Shown here one piece after another: positions 31,626 through 41,157 of a stretch of 64,000 nt of DNA. The position numbers and the translations under genes are program-made. The DNA lies in contig JAHBZB010000001.1 of the NCBI GenBank assembly GCA_019635635.1, forward strand, positions 434,001 through 498,000, written 5' to 3'. Each line of letters opens with the position of its first letter. Position 1 is the stretch's first letter. The notes below the pieces were generated by a model that was given only the letters and a program-made list of their open reading frames with translations, did not search any database and was not told where the DNA came from. This stretch comes from Xanthobacteraceae bacterium (GTDB lineage: Bacteria > Pseudomonadota > Alphaproteobacteria > Rhizobiales > Xanthobacteraceae).

Positions 31626-32839
31626 GCCGACATCTTCTTGTTGAGATAGCCGGCGACCGACGCGAGATCCTTGTCGCCGCGCCCGGACATATTCACGACG
31701 ATAAGATGACTTTTTGGTTTGCCGCGCGCGAGCTGCCCGAGTTTCGCGAGTGCGTGGCTCGGCTCGAGCGCGGGAATGATGCCTTCCATGCGCGCGCAAA
31801 GCTGGAACGCTTCCAGCGCTTCGTCGTCGGTCGCAGAAAGATATTTCACACGGCCGATTTCATGCAGCCAGGAATGCTCCGGCCCGATGCCGGGATAATC
31901 GAGACCGGCGGAAATCGAATGCGCTTCCTCGATCTGGCCGTCCTCGTTCATGAGCAAATAGGTGCGGTTGCCATGCAAAACGCCCGGACGGCCGCCTGCG
32001 AGCGACGCCGCATGCTGCTTGGTAAGCCCATGGCCCGCCGCTTCGACGCCGTAGATTTCGACCTCGCGGTCGTCGAGAAACGGATGAAACAGACCCATCG
32101 CGTTCGAGCCGCCGCCGATGCAGGCGACAAGCGCGTTCGGCAAACGGCCTTCCAGTTCCATGATCTGCGACTTCGTCTCGTCGCCGATCACGCACTGGAA
32201 ATCGCGCACCATCGCCGGATAAGGATGCGGGCCCGCGACCGTGCCGATGCAATAAAAAGTATCGTGCACGTTCGTGACCCAGTCGCGCAGCGCCTCGTTC
32301 ATCGCGTCTTTGAGCGTCTTCGAGCCGCTTTCGACGGGCCGCACTTCAGCACCGAGCGCGCGCATGCGCAGCACGTTCGGCTCCTGGCGCGCAACATCGA
32401 CCGCGCCCATGAAGACCACGCATTGCAGGCCGAATTTCGCGCAGAGCGTCGCGGTCGCAACCCCGTGCATGCCCGCGCCGGTTTCGGCGATCACGCGCGG
32501 CTTCTTCATGCGCTTCGCCAGCATGATCTGGCCGAGCACGTTGTTCACTTTATGCGCGCCGGTGTGATTCAGGTCTTCGCGCTTGAAATAGATTTTCGCG
32601 CCGCCAAAATGCTCGGTCAGACGCTCGGCGAAATAAAGCGGGCTCGGGCGGCCGACGAAATGCTTGAGATGGTAGTCCATCTCTTTCTTAAACGCCGGGT
32701 CTTTTTTGGCTTCCTCGTAGGCCTTCTCGAGATCGAGCACGAGCGGCATCAAGGTTTCCGCGACGAAGCGGCCACCGAAAATGCCGAAATGGCCGCGCTC
32801 GTCGGGGCCGGTGCGTAAAGAATTGACGCGATCGTTCAC
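31622..32839 (-). CDS. trpB: Tryptophan synthase beta chain
   Basis: PLP enzyme that joins indole and serine. It has 405 residues. The PLP lysine lies in [14 protein letters not shown]. The phosphate-binding Gly loop is [15 protein letters not shown], and [13 protein letters not shown] is the catalytic Glu region. Start is GTG at 32839, giving [18 protein letters not shown], and overlaps the trpF stop (GTGA). The order trpF-trpB-x-trpA places an extra exported protein between the two synthase subunits. Confidence 0.97.
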   Translation of the reverse strand: MNDRVNSLRTGPDERGHFGIFGGRFVAETLMPLVLDLEKAYEEAKKDPAFKKEMDYHLKHFVGRPSPLYFAERLTEHFGGAKIYFKREDLNHTGAHKVNNVLGQIMLAKRMKKPRVIAETGAGMHGVATATLCAKFGLQCVVFMGAVDVARQEPNVLRMRALGAEVRPVESGSKTLKDAMNEALRDWVTNVHDTFYCIGTVAGPHPYPAMVRDFQCVIGDETKSQIMELEGRLPNALVACIGGGSNAMGLFHPFLDDREVEIYGVEAAGHGLTKQHAASLAGGRPGVLHGNRTYLLMNEDGQIEEAHSISAGLDYPGIGPEHSWLHEIGRVKYLSATDDEALEAFQLCARMEGIIPALEPSHALAKLGQLARGKPKSHLIVVNMSGRGDKDLASVAGYLNKKMSA

Positions 32840-33489
32840 GACGCGCGCTCCATGACTGCATTCCGCGCATTGCGGACAAAGGCGAAAATCTTCTCTCGGT
32901 CTTTCACGCCGGGCGCGCTTTCGACGCCGGAGGAAACATCGACCGCATCGGGCCGCACGGTTTCGATCGCGCTCGCGACGTTCTCCGGGTTGATGCCGCC
33001 GGACAGCATCAACGGCTTGCCGCGCTTCACGTTCGCGAGCAGCGACCAGTCGAAGGTCCGGCCGTGACCGCCGGGACGGGTCGCGTCTTGCGGGGCTTTC
33101 GCGTCGAACAAAATCCAGTCGGCAGCCGCTTCATAAGATGCGAGCGGCGCAAGATCGGCCGCGGACGCGACGGGGATCGCTTTCATCACCGGCTTCGTCG
33201 TGCGTGCGCGCAGCTCAGCGACGCGGGCAGGCGACTCGCTTCCATGCAACTGGTGAAGATCCGGGGCGATGCTCGCCTCGATCGCGTCGATCAGCCGGTC
33301 GTCGGCATCGACCGAAAGCGCCACCACCCTGGCGCGGCCCCTGGCGCGGGCCGCGAGTTTTTCGGCGTCGTGCGGCGTCACATTGCGCGGACTCGGCGGA
33401 AAAAACACGAGCCCGACCATGTCCGCGCCCGCTTCCAGCGCCGCGTCCATCGCCGCCAAGTCCTTGATCCCGCAGATTTTGACGATCAT
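32836..33489 (-). CDS. trpF: Phosphoribosylanthranilate isomerase
   Basis: TIM-barrel isomerase of tryptophan synthesis. The ATG at 33489 gives 217 residues beginning [10 protein letters not shown], where the Cys of KICGI is the general base. The catalytic Asp lies in WILFDAKAP. The phosphate-binding region is [11 protein letters not shown] and the last helix follows DVSSGVE. The longer ORF reading to 33696 is basic, low complexity, and not part of the protein. It overlaps trpB by four bases. Confidence 0.96.
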   Translation of the reverse strand: MIVKICGIKDLAAMDAALEAGADMVGLVFFPPSPRNVTPHDAEKLAARARGRARVVALSVDADDRLIDAIEASIAPDLHQLHGSESPARVAELRARTTKPVMKAIPVASAADLAPLASYEAAADWILFDAKAPQDATRPGGHGRTFDWSLLANVKRGKPLMLSGGINPENVASAIETVRPDAVDVSSGVESAPGVKDREKIFAFVRNARNAVMERAS

Positions 33490-33571
33490 TTTGCCCGTCC
33501 GTCGCCCGCTTTCTTGGCGCTTCCGATGGCATGGCCTGCCGGTCCTGTCCACTTGACCGGCTTGGCGCGAC

Positions 33572-34531
33572 CTATGCGCGCTTTTTCCAGACCTTGATCG
33601 CTGCCGCCAGGTCCTCGAGCGCGTTGCCGACCGACTTGAAGAGCGTGATTTCATCCCGCGTTTCCCGGCCCTTGGCCTGCCCCCGGCAGAGGTCAAAGAG
33701 GTCGGCCACCACGTCGCTTTCTTTGATAATTCCGGCGGCCATCGGGATCACAAGATCGCCCGCCTCTTTCAGCGCACCACGGCGGGTATCGACATAGATG
33801 CGGGAGCGCATGATCGCGGCGTCGTCTGCCTCGCGCGCGTTTGGACGGAAGGCCCCGACCAGATCGGCGTGCGCGCCCGCTTTCAGCCAGTCGCCCGAGA
33901 AGACCGGCATTTTCGAGAGGGTGATGCAGGTGACGATGTCGGCGTCACGCACCGCCTGCCCCAGATCGCCCGCGATCTCGGCCTTGAAAGCCTCGCCGGA
34001 GAGTTCTTCGGCAAGCGCTTCCGCGCGTTGGCGCGTCCGGTTCCAGATCGAGACTTTCTTGATCGGGCGCACGGCCGCGTGGGCGCGGGCAAGATAAGGC
34101 GCCAGTGCACCCGCGCCGATCAGGAGAAGATGCGAAGCGTCCTCGCGCGCGAGATATTCCGCCGCCAGCGCGGAAGCCGCAGCGGTTCTCCATAACGTGA
34201 GACGGTGACCGTCGATCGCGACGAGCGGTTCGCCGGTGTCGCCTGACATCAGAAGATAGGTGCCCGCGACCGAGCCGACGCCCTTCGCGAGATTGCCGGG
34301 ATAGACGGTCACGACCTTGGTGCCGAGGAAGCTTGCTTCCTTTTCCTTGGTCCAGGCCGGCATCAGCAGGAGTGCGGCCTCGCCTTCTTCGCGCGCGATC
34401 GCATGGTGATGGCGGAGCGGGGTTTCGATATCGGCGCGGAAAGCGTCGCGGAGCGCCTCGATCAGCGACGGAAAGTCGAGGAGCGCGTCAATTTCGTCCG
34501 CGGCGATGAAAGGAAGCGGCCCGCGCGGCAT
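33572..34531 (-). CDS. Ornithine cyclodeaminase / mu-crystallin family protein
   Basis: NAD(P)-dependent protein of 319 residues. FIAADEIDALLDF at the N-terminus and the TKVVTVYPGN region are typical of the family. The Rossmann glycine motif is LLIGAGALAPYLA (about residue 134). KSVGNALEDLAAA near the end is the common C-terminal signature. Family members include ornithine cyclodeaminase, alanine dehydrogenase and imine reductases, so the substrate is uncertain. It sits between lapA (1-base overlap, TAATG) and trpF, with an 82-bp gap to trpF. Confidence 0.86.
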   Translation of the reverse strand: MPRGPLPFIAADEIDALLDFPSLIEALRDAFRADIETPLRHHHAIAREEGEAALLLMPAWTKEKEASFLGTKVVTVYPGNLAKGVGSVAGTYLLMSGDTGEPLVAIDGHRLTLWRTAAASALAAEYLAREDASHLLLIGAGALAPYLARAHAAVRPIKKVSIWNRTRQRAEALAEELSGEAFKAEIAGDLGQAVRDADIVTCITLSKMPVFSGDWLKAGAHADLVGAFRPNAREADDAAIMRSRIYVDTRRGALKEAGDLVIPMAAGIIKESDVVADLFDLCRGQAKGRETRDEITLFKSVGNALEDLAAAIKVWKKRA

Positions 34532-34884
34532 TACTGGCGGAGCGCGATCTCGCGCGAAGGCGTTTCCGCCTCCCGCTCCCGCGCAGGAACCGAGCGGAAG
34601 AAGGCTTCGTTTTCTGCCGAGAGTTTCTCCGCCGCGCGCTCCGCGCGTCTCGCGCGATAGCGCCAGCGCATCCGGCCGATGCCGGCGGCAACACCGCCGA
34701 TCACCACGCCGAGCACCACCGCCAGGAGCAGCGCAACGAACAAAGGAACGGTGACGGCGAATGCGGGCGCTTCGCGCGAGAACGGATCGAGCGAAAGCGT
34801 CACCGGAGCGCGGTTCGCGACCGCGAGCAGCACCAGAAGGACAGCGAGCGGAACGACGATCAGCCAGCGCAGAAGCTTTCGCAT
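34531..34884 (-). CDS. LapA-domain inner-membrane protein (DUF1049)
   Basis: A 117-residue protein with two transmembrane helices (about 6-25 and 43-68) separated by ANRAPVTLSLDPF, the pattern typical of the LapA/YciS family. The cytoplasmic C-terminus is a basic then acidic helix (RYRARRAERAAEKLSAENEAF), probably coiled. In Enterobacteria, LapA works with LapB in regulating LpxC; no lapB is adjacent here. It lies between ihfB and the ornithine-cyclodeaminase-like gene on the same strand, next to ihfB as in many alphaproteobacteria. Confidence 0.85.
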   Translation of the reverse strand: MRKLLRWLIVVPLAVLLVLLAVANRAPVTLSLDPFSREAPAFAVTVPLFVALLLAVVLGVVIGGVAAGIGRMRWRYRARRAERAAEKLSAENEAFFRSVPAREREAETPSREIALRQ

Positions 34885-34922
34885 TCAGGCGGCTCCGTGA
34901 CTTTGCAGCGGAAAATACAACT

Positions 34923-35225
34923 CTACTTCGCGGGCGCCGGCGTGCGCGGCTTGTTCAGCCGGTCGCGCATTTCCTTGCCGGTCTTGAAATAGGGCACGAC
35001 CTTTTCCTGCACCTTCACCTGCGCGCCGGTGCGCGGATTGCGGCCGAGCCGCGCGGGACGATTCTTGACCGAGAAGGCGCCAAAGCCGCGCAACTCGACG
35101 CGGTCGCCGCGCGCAAGCGCCAGCGTGATCTCGTCCAGGATCGCATCCACGATATTCTCGACGTCGCGCTGATAAAGATGCGGGTTCGCCGTTGCGATCC
35201 GTTGCACGAGTTCAGACTTGATCAT
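34923..35225 (-). CDS. ihfB: Integration host factor subunit beta
   Basis: DNA-bending protein that pairs with IhfA. From ATG 35225 it has 100 residues; a TTG two codons upstream is an alternative. The start [11 protein letters not shown] and the beta-arm region [11 protein letters not shown], with the DNA-intercalating proline, are typical. The IhfB rather than HU assignment rests on [14 protein letters not shown] and on the position next to sppA and rpsA. The C-terminal [11 protein letters not shown] is usual. A terminator lies between sppA and ihfB, so ihfB is probably transcribed separately. Confidence 0.94.
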   Translation of the reverse strand: MIKSELVQRIATANPHLYQRDVENIVDAILDEITLALARGDRVELRGFGAFSVKNRPARLGRNPRTGAQVKVQEKVVPYFKTGKEMRDRLNKPRTPAPAK

Positions 35226-35265
35226 CGACAAGGTTTGGATCCGCCGCTGAAGAACGAGAAAGGTT

Positions 35266-35304
35266 CAAAAAATCGCTCGTCAAAAAAGCGAAAAGCCGAG
35301 CGAT
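35266..35304 (-). terminator. Intrinsic terminator after sppA
   Basis: On the minus strand ATCGCTCG and CGAGCGAT form an 8-bp stem with a 17-base loop, followed directly by six T. It lies 20 bases past the sppA stop. Confidence 0.7.
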
Positions 35305-35324
35305 CAAAATAGGTTGCGCAGCTA

Positions 35325-36299
35325 TCAATTACGCAGTTGAGGGTGCCAGAGCGCCAAAAGCCCGTCAAGCTGCGTGCTCGCTGCGGCGCGCAATAGCGAG
35401 TCGTTCGACAGCGCGGCGGCGAGGTTCGAGAACCCGGCGTAATCGAACAGCGGCGCAAGAGCGCTGAGCCACCGGAACTCGGAGCCGACGGACTTGCCCT
35501 TCCAGTCGCGCGTCGTCAGATCGGCGGGCACGTTCTTGTTCTTTGCGAGCCACGCGCGCGCGGCCTTCTCGTCGCCGATTTCGTCGATCAGTTTCAGCGG
35601 CAAGCCCTGCGCGGCGGTGAAAACGCGGCCGTCGGAAACCTTCGCGAGCGTTGCCGCGTCCATCGCGCGGCGCTCTTTCACCAGATCCTTGAACCAGGCG
35701 TAGCTGTCGGCGACCAGCGAGGCGACCGCGGCCTTCGCTTCCGGCGAGGTCGGCTCGAGCCCATTGGGCGAGGCTTTCAGCGGCGACGACTTGATGCTCT
35801 CCACGTCGACGCCGATCTTCTGCAAGAGCTGATGGAAATTCGGATACTGGAAGATGACGCCGATGGAGCCTACGATCGCGCTTCTCGGCGCGAAGATGCG
35901 CTCGGTGCCGATCGCCGCGATATAGGCGCCGGATGCGGCCGAACCTTCGACCACCGCGATCACCGGCTTCTTCTCGTTGAGCTTGCGCAGCGCGTTATAG
36001 AGCTGCTCGGAGCCGGTCACGGTGCCGCCAGGGCTGTCGATGATGACGAGCACAGCTTTCGCGCCGGACTTCGCGATTTCTTCGAGCATCTCGACACGCT
36101 GCTTGTCGTTGCGGATCAAGCCGCCGATGGTGACGCGCGCGACATGCGCGGTCGATTTCTCGATGTAGCGCGCGCCGCCCGCGCCCGCGATCAGTCCGGC
36201 GAGCGCAATCAGCACCGCCACCACGGCGAAGACGCGCCAGAAGGTTACCCTGCGCCGCAGGCGGCGGCGGTCGATTGCCTGATCCACATCGAGCGACAT
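35325..36299 (-). CDS. sppA: Signal peptide peptidase SppA, short form
   Basis: Inner-membrane serine protease that digests cleaved signal peptides. At 324 residues it is the short, single-domain form. One N-terminal membrane helix (about 22-45: VFAVVAVLIALAGLIAG) is preceded by Arg-rich cytoplasmic residues. The nucleophile serine is in GSAASGAYIAA, the SAIVGSIGVIF strand follows, and the catalytic lysine is expected in the ELVKERRAMD helix or just before it. GRVFTAAQGLPLKLIDEIG is the C-terminal signature. It sits 139 bp downstream of rpsA with a strong terminator in between. Confidence 0.93.
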   Translation of the reverse strand: MSLDVDQAIDRRRLRRRVTFWRVFAVVAVLIALAGLIAGAGGARYIEKSTAHVARVTIGGLIRNDKQRVEMLEEIAKSGAKAVLVIIDSPGGTVTGSEQLYNALRKLNEKKPVIAVVEGSAASGAYIAAIGTERIFAPRSAIVGSIGVIFQYPNFHQLLQKIGVDVESIKSSPLKASPNGLEPTSPEAKAAVASLVADSYAWFKDLVKERRAMDAATLAKVSDGRVFTAAQGLPLKLIDEIGDEKAARAWLAKNKNVPADLTTRDWKGKSVGSEFRWLSALAPLFDYAGFSNLAAALSNDSLLRAAASTQLDGLLALWHPQLRN

Positions 36300-36375
36300 T
36301 TCGCGTTCTCCGTTCCCAAGCCGGGGCTAAGCGGGTCTATGCCCCGCGATTCAGTTCGAAGCCACTCAAAAAGCA

Positions 36376-36405
36376 GTTAACGGCGGATTTTCGTCCGCCG
36401 TTAAC
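36376..36405 (-). terminator. Intrinsic terminator of rpsA
   Basis: Perfect 12-bp hairpin GTTAACGGCGGA / TCCGCCGTTAAC with a 6-base loop, 34 bases after the rpsA stop. On the minus strand it is followed by TGCTTTTTG. Confidence 0.82.
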
Positions 36406-36438
36406 AAGCCGTTTGCCAGTTGAAGCGTTTCTTCGCGC

Positions 36439-38151
36439 TTACTTGTTTTCGCGCTGCTTCAACGCGGTGCCGAGAATGTCGCCGAGCGTCGCGCCCGAGT
36501 CTGAAGACCCGTACTGCGCAACGGCTTCCTTCTCTTCGGCGATTTCCAGCGCCTTGATCGACACGCCGACCTTGTGGGCCTTCTTGTCGAACAGGGTCAC
36601 GCGGGCGTCGACCTTCTCGCCGACCGCGAAACGCTCAGGCCGCTGATCGTTGCGGTCGCGCGCCAGATCCGAACGCTTGATGAAGGCGGTCATGTCGGTA
36701 TCGACGATCTTCACTTCGATGCCGCCGTCGTTCACCGCGGTGACTTCGCAGGTCACGACCGCGCCCTTCTTGAGATCGCCGGCTTCCGCGAACGGATCGC
36801 CGCCAAGCTGCTTGATACCGAGCGAGATGCGCTCCTTCTCGACGTCAACGTCGAGAACGACCGCCTTGACCATGTCGCCCTTCTTGAACTCCTCGATCAC
36901 CTGCTCGCCCGGACGGTTCCAGTCGAGATCGGAGAGATGGACCATGCCGTCCACGTCGCCGTCGAGGCCGATGAACAGACCGAACTCGGTCTTGTTCTTG
37001 ACTTCGCCTTCGACGGTCGAGCCCTGCGGGTGCTTCTCGGAGAAGGCTTCCCACGGATTCGCCATGGTCTGCTTGAGGCCGAGCGAGATGCGGCGCTTGA
37101 CCGGATCGACTTCGAGGATCTGCACTTCGACTTCCTGCGAGGTCGAAACGATCTTGCCCGGATGTACGTTCTTCTTGGTCCAGGACATTTCGGATACGTG
37201 CACGAGACCTTCGATGCCCGGCTCCAGTTCGACGAACGCACCGTAGTCGGTGATGTTGGTGACGCGGCCCTTCATGCGCGCGCCGACCGCGAACTTGTCG
37301 GAGATGTTCTCCCACGGATCGCCCTGCAACTGCTTCATGCCGAGCGAGATGCGGTGCGTCTCGTGGTTGATCTTGATGATCTTGACCTTCACCGACTGGC
37401 CGATGGTGAGCACATCCGTCGGATGGTTCACGCGGCGCCAGGCGATGTCGGTGACGTGCAGGAGGCCGTCGATGCCGCCGAGATCGACGAACGCACCGTA
37501 ATCGGTGATGTTCTTCACGACGCCGTCGATCACCTGACCTTCTTCCAGCGAGGACACGAGTTCCTGACGCTGGCCGGCGCGGGTCTCTTCCAGCACCGTG
37601 CGGCGCGACACGACGATGTTGCCGCGGCGGCGATCCATTTTCAGAATCTGGAACGGCTGCGAATTGTGCATGAGCGGGCCGACGTCGCGGATCGGACGGA
37701 TGTCGACCTGCGAACGCGGCAGGAAGGCCACTGCGCCGTCGAGATCGACGGTGTAGCCGCCCTTGACCGAATTGAAGATGACGCCCTGCACCTTCTCGTT
37801 GTTGGTGAAGGCCTTCTCGAGCTTGCCCCAGCTCTCTTCGCGGCGCGCCTTGTCGCGCGACAGCACGGCTTCACCGAGCGCGTTCTCGACGCGATCGAGG
37901 AAGACTTCGACTTCGTCGCCGACCTTGATGTCGGCGGTGCGGCCATGGCCCGCGAATTCGCGGAGCGGCACGCGGCCTTCGGTCTTCAGACCGATGTCGA
38001 TGACGGCGATATCCTTCTCGATTCCGACGACTTTGCCTTTGACGACGGAACCTTCCATTACGTCGTTCCGGGTGAACGACTCTTCGAGCATCGCGGCGAA
38101 ATCTTCGCGGCTCGGATTCTTGTCAGCGGTAGCAGTTGCGGCTCTAGCCAT
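36439..38151 (-). CDS. rpsA: 30S ribosomal protein S1
   Basis: RNA-binding protein that brings mRNA to the 30S subunit. From ATG 38151 it has 570 residues, preceded by TTAGGAAAAAGT as ribosome binding site; the longer frame to 38202 is not needed. It consists of consecutive S1 (OB-fold) repeats, six as in most proteobacteria. The four central ones are clear from NITDYGAFVDLGGIDGLLHV, NITDYGAFVELEPGIEGLVH and NKTEFGLFIGLDGDVDGMVH. The last repeat and tail end with GDILGTALKQRENK. Its upstream neighbour is cmk, the conserved cmk-rpsA pair. Confidence 0.97.
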   Translation of the reverse strand: MARAATATADKNPSREDFAAMLEESFTRNDVMEGSVVKGKVVGIEKDIAVIDIGLKTEGRVPLREFAGHGRTADIKVGDEVEVFLDRVENALGEAVLSRDKARREESWGKLEKAFTNNEKVQGVIFNSVKGGYTVDLDGAVAFLPRSQVDIRPIRDVGPLMHNSQPFQILKMDRRRGNIVVSRRTVLEETRAGQRQELVSSLEEGQVIDGVVKNITDYGAFVDLGGIDGLLHVTDIAWRRVNHPTDVLTIGQSVKVKIIKINHETHRISLGMKQLQGDPWENISDKFAVGARMKGRVTNITDYGAFVELEPGIEGLVHVSEMSWTKKNVHPGKIVSTSQEVEVQILEVDPVKRRISLGLKQTMANPWEAFSEKHPQGSTVEGEVKNKTEFGLFIGLDGDVDGMVHLSDLDWNRPGEQVIEEFKKGDMVKAVVLDVDVEKERISLGIKQLGGDPFAEAGDLKKGAVVTCEVTAVNDGGIEVKIVDTDMTAFIKRSDLARDRNDQRPERFAVGEKVDARVTLFDKKAHKVGVSIKALEIAEEKEAVAQYGSSDSGATLGDILGTALKQRENK

Positions 38152-38383
38152 ACTTTTTCCTAAACGTCCGTGCGCCGGTGGTTTTCGTGGGTTGCGCCTC
38201 AAATCACGCGGGCTTTCCGGGCGGATGCCCGAGAAGCAACTTCAGCCATTGCCAATGCAGCGAATGCCAAAGCCGGCGCGGTTTCGCCGCGCGATCAGAG
38301 ACGGTGTTTGAATTTCAGGACCGGACTTTTCGGCCTAACGCGAAAAGCGGGACGGGCGATCCTCCAGATATGGAACGCGGCTT

Positions 38384-39022
38384 TCAGGGCCGCGTTCGGC
38401 CCGCCCGGGGTGCTTCCACGATTTCGATGGCCGCCCGGAACGCGGCCTCTATATCCAAGTCGGTGGTATCCAGCAAGACGGCGTCCGGGGCCGGTTTTAG
38501 GGGCGCAATCGAGCGTTCCGAGTCCCGCTCGTCGCGCTTTTTTATGTCGGAAATGACCGCGCAGTATTCAACCGGGGTGCGGCGGGCGGCGAGCTCGATA
38601 TGGCGGCGCTTGGCCCGGACCTCCGGCGAGGCGGTCACGAACAGCTTCACGTCGGCGTCGGGCGCGATCACGGTTCCGGTGTCCCGGCCGTCGAGGACCG
38701 CGCCGCCGGGCTGACGCGCGAAGTCCTGCTGCAATTTCAGGAGTGCCGCACGCACACCCGGAATCGCAGCAACCTTTGAGGCCGCCTCGCCGACTTCGTC
38801 GGAGCGCAGATGTTCCTGATCGATCTTGAAAAGATCGAGTTCCTGCGCGACGCGGGCGGCCATCGCCGCGTCGTCGAGCGCATGCCCGGACTGCATCATC
38901 AGGTAGCCGACCCCGCGATAAAGCAGACCGGTATCGAGATGCGGCAGGCCGTAATGCGCCGCGAGCTTTTTTGCGAGCGTGCCTTTGCCGGACGCGGCGG
39001 GACCGTCCACCGTGATGATCAC
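38384..39022 (-). CDS. cmk: Cytidylate kinase
   Basis: Phosphorylates CMP and dCMP. It has 212 residues. The P-loop is DGPAASGKGTLAKKLA at the very N-terminus, followed by LDTGLLYRGVGYLM, which binds the nucleotide base. DGRDTGTVIAPDADVKLFVTAS is the conserved middle block. The GTG start at 39022 overlaps the aroA stop as GTGA. A 9-bp hairpin (38373-38397) covers its stop codon, without a clear U-run. The series aroA-cmk-rpsA is conserved. Confidence 0.95.
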   Translation of the reverse strand: MIITVDGPAASGKGTLAKKLAAHYGLPHLDTGLLYRGVGYLMMQSGHALDDAAMAARVAQELDLFKIDQEHLRSDEVGEAASKVAAIPGVRAALLKLQQDFARQPGGAVLDGRDTGTVIAPDADVKLFVTASPEVRAKRRHIELAARRTPVEYCAVISDIKKRDERDSERSIAPLKPAPDAVLLDTTDLDIEAAFRAAIEIVEAPRAGRTRP

Positions 39023-40371
39023 GCGGAAATCCCCGCGCCGAGTTTTTTCATGGTTTCGATAAAGGCCGGGAAGCTGGTGGCGATAAAGGCGCCGTCATCG
39101 ACCACAACCGGCTTTTCGCTCGCCAGTCCCATCACGAGGAAAGCCATTGCGAGGCGATGATCCATGTGGGTCTTTACCGTGCCGCCGCCCGCGACATGAC
39201 CGCGCCCGCCGACCAGCAGATCGTCGCCGAGCGTTTCGCAATCGACGCCGTTGACGCGGAGGCCGTCGGCGGTCGCTGCGAGCCGATCGGACTCCTTCAC
39301 GCGCAACTCCGAAAGCCCGCGCATGCGGGTATCGCCTTTGGCAAAGGAGGCGGCGACGGCAAGCACAATATATTCGTCGATCATCGATGGCGCGCGGTGC
39401 GCCGGGACATCGACACCTTTCAGTTCCGAGTGGCGCACGCGCAAGTCTGCGATCGCCTCGCCCGCGTCGTCGCGGCGGCTCACTTCCTCGATGCTCGCAC
39501 CCATTTCGCGCAGCGTTTCGATCAGCCCGGCGCGGAGCGGATTGAGGAGCACGTTTTCGAGCACGACATCGGAGCCGGGAACGACAAGTGCCGCGACCAT
39601 CGGGAAGGCGGCGGAAGAAATATCCGACGGCACGACGATTTTCTGCGGCTGCAATTCGGGCCGCCCGCGCAACACGACCTTGCGGCCATGCGCGCCATGC
39701 GGCTCGCTCGAAATCTTCGCGCCGAAATGCGCGAGCATCCGCTCGGTGTGATCGCGGGTCGCTTCCTTTTCGATCACGGTGGTTTCGCCATCGGCGCAAA
39801 GCCCACAGAGCAGCACCGCGGATTTGATCTGCGCCGAGGCGACCGGCGTTTCATAGACGATCGGAATCACTTCGCGCGCGCCGCGCAAACGAAGCGGCAG
39901 CCTGCCGCCTTCGGCCTGCTCGACCGTTTCTGCGCCCATCAGCATCAAGGGATCGAGAATGCGCCGCATCGGGCGCTTGCGGAGCGAGGCGTCGCCATCG
40001 AACACCGCCTCGAAGGGGTGGCCCGCGACCACGCCCATGGTGAGACGGCTTCCGGTGCCGGCATTGCCGAAGTCGAGCACGTCGCGGGGCGGAAGCAGCG
40101 TGCCGACGCCGAGCCCGTTCACCCGCCAGCGGCCATCGCCCTCGCGCGTGACGCTTGCTCCCATCGCGCGGACGGCATTCGCGGTGGCGATGACGTCTTC
40201 GCCCTCGAGCATGCCCTCGATTTCGGTGCGGCCGACGGTGAGCGCGCCGATCAGGAGCGCACGGTGCGAGATCGACTTGTCGCCCGGCACGCGCAGGCGG
40301 CCCGAAAGCGCGCGGCTCCGGACCGCGGACATCGGGATTACGCTTGCTCCATGGTGCGGCGATTTCGACAT
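39019..40371 (-). CDS. aroA: 3-phosphoshikimate 1-carboxyvinyltransferase (EPSP synthase)
   Basis: Sixth step of the shikimate pathway, joining PEP to shikimate-3-phosphate. It has 450 residues. RVPGDKSISHRALLIGAL binds substrate, NAGTGSRLTMG is the PEP/glyphosate-site loop, and DASLRKRPMRRI the conserved Arg region. LRVKESDRLAATADGLR and DHRLAMAFLVMGL follow. The layout with RPMRR resembles class II EPSP synthases of the CP4 type. The glyphosate-site residue is glycine (NAG), whereas CP4 has alanine there, so natural high tolerance is not implied. It diverges from the TIGR02300 gene. Confidence 0.96.
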   Translation of the reverse strand: MSKSPHHGASVIPMSAVRSRALSGRLRVPGDKSISHRALLIGALTVGRTEIEGMLEGEDVIATANAVRAMGASVTREGDGRWRVNGLGVGTLLPPRDVLDFGNAGTGSRLTMGVVAGHPFEAVFDGDASLRKRPMRRILDPLMLMGAETVEQAEGGRLPLRLRGAREVIPIVYETPVASAQIKSAVLLCGLCADGETTVIEKEATRDHTERMLAHFGAKISSEPHGAHGRKVVLRGRPELQPQKIVVPSDISSAAFPMVAALVVPGSDVVLENVLLNPLRAGLIETLREMGASIEEVSRRDDAGEAIADLRVRHSELKGVDVPAHRAPSMIDEYIVLAVAASFAKGDTRMRGLSELRVKESDRLAATADGLRVNGVDCETLGDDLLVGGRGHVAGGGTVKTHMDHRLAMAFLVMGLASEKPVVVDDGAFIATSFPAFIETMKKLGAGISA

Positions 40372-40507
40372 GGCGCGCTCCCTAGCACATGGTGTTCCGG
40401 CCCGTCTCGCCGAAGAAAATCACGCTTTCCCGGCCCTTGACAGGTTTGGGAGTGCGGTCCAAGGGAAGCCGCCTTTTCGAACGAGCGACTTTGAAGGAGC
40501 GAGCGGC

Positions 40508-40939
40508 GTGGCGAAACCCGAACTCGGCACCAAACGCGTCTGCCAGAGCTGCGGCGCCAAATTCTATGATCTTTCGAAAGACCCGATCACCTGCCCGAAA
40601 TGCGGCGCGGTTTACGAGGTCATAGTGCCGGTCACGCGCGGCGGCCGTCCGGCCGCGGCGGCGGCCGGTGCAGCGGCCAGCACGGGGACCGACGAAGCCG
40701 AGGCGCGCAACGACGGCGCCGAGGTGATTTCGCTCGAGGATGCCGACGCGGAAGCCACCGGCTCCAAGAGCAAGGGCAAGGGCGCGGTCGATCCGGAACT
40801 TGAGTCCGAAGACGACGTCGAGGTCGAAGGCAGCGACGACGAAGAGGACAACACCTTCCTCGTCACCGACGAGGAAGAAGAAGGCGGTGACGTTTCCGAC
40901 ATCATCGGCGACGGCATCGAGAAGGAAGAAGAAAACTAA
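40508..40939 (+). CDS. TIGR02300-family protein: zinc ribbon with acidic tail
   Basis: A 143-residue protein found almost only in alphaproteobacteria. The N-terminal 40 residues start KPELGTKRVCQSCGAKFYD and contain two CxxC pairs (CQSC and CPKC) forming a probable zinc ribbon. An Ala/Gly linker and a long acidic tail (runs of Glu and Asp, SEDDVEVEGSDDEED, EEEEGGD) follow, expected to be disordered. The GTG start at 40508 is preceded by AAGGAG at the right distance; upstream in-frame codons overlap the aroA promoter region. Function is unknown. It sits opposite aroA, a conserved pairing, and just before tRNA-Ala. Weak hairpins follow its stop. Confidence 0.86.
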   Translation: MAKPELGTKRVCQSCGAKFYDLSKDPITCPKCGAVYEVIVPVTRGGRPAAAAAGAAASTGTDEAEARNDGAEVISLEDADAEATGSKSKGKGAVDPELESEDDVEVEGSDDEEDNTFLVTDEEEEGGDVSDIIGDGIEKEEEN

Positions 40940-41012
40940 CTGGTGATCCTGGCGCCGATTGGCGCTAGACAATCGCCTTCCCTAGCCGGCCTTCGAGCCG
41001 GCGACGGCCAGT

Positions 41013-41088
<76 letters not shown>

Positions 41089-41128
41089 TTTCCTTCCAGA
41101 CGCCTGATACGGCTGCGTTTTTCCAACG

Positions 41129-41157
41129 CTTGAATGCTCCTTGCCCGGTTCCCATAT
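41129..41157 (+). promoter_or_regulatory. Sigma32 (RpoH)-type heat-shock promoter of hsp20
   Basis: CTTGAA and TCCCATAT are separated by 15 bases, close to the heat-shock consensus CTTGAA-N(13-17)-CCCCATNT. Transcription would start near 41164, leaving a leader of about 83 bases before hsp20. Confidence 0.7.
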
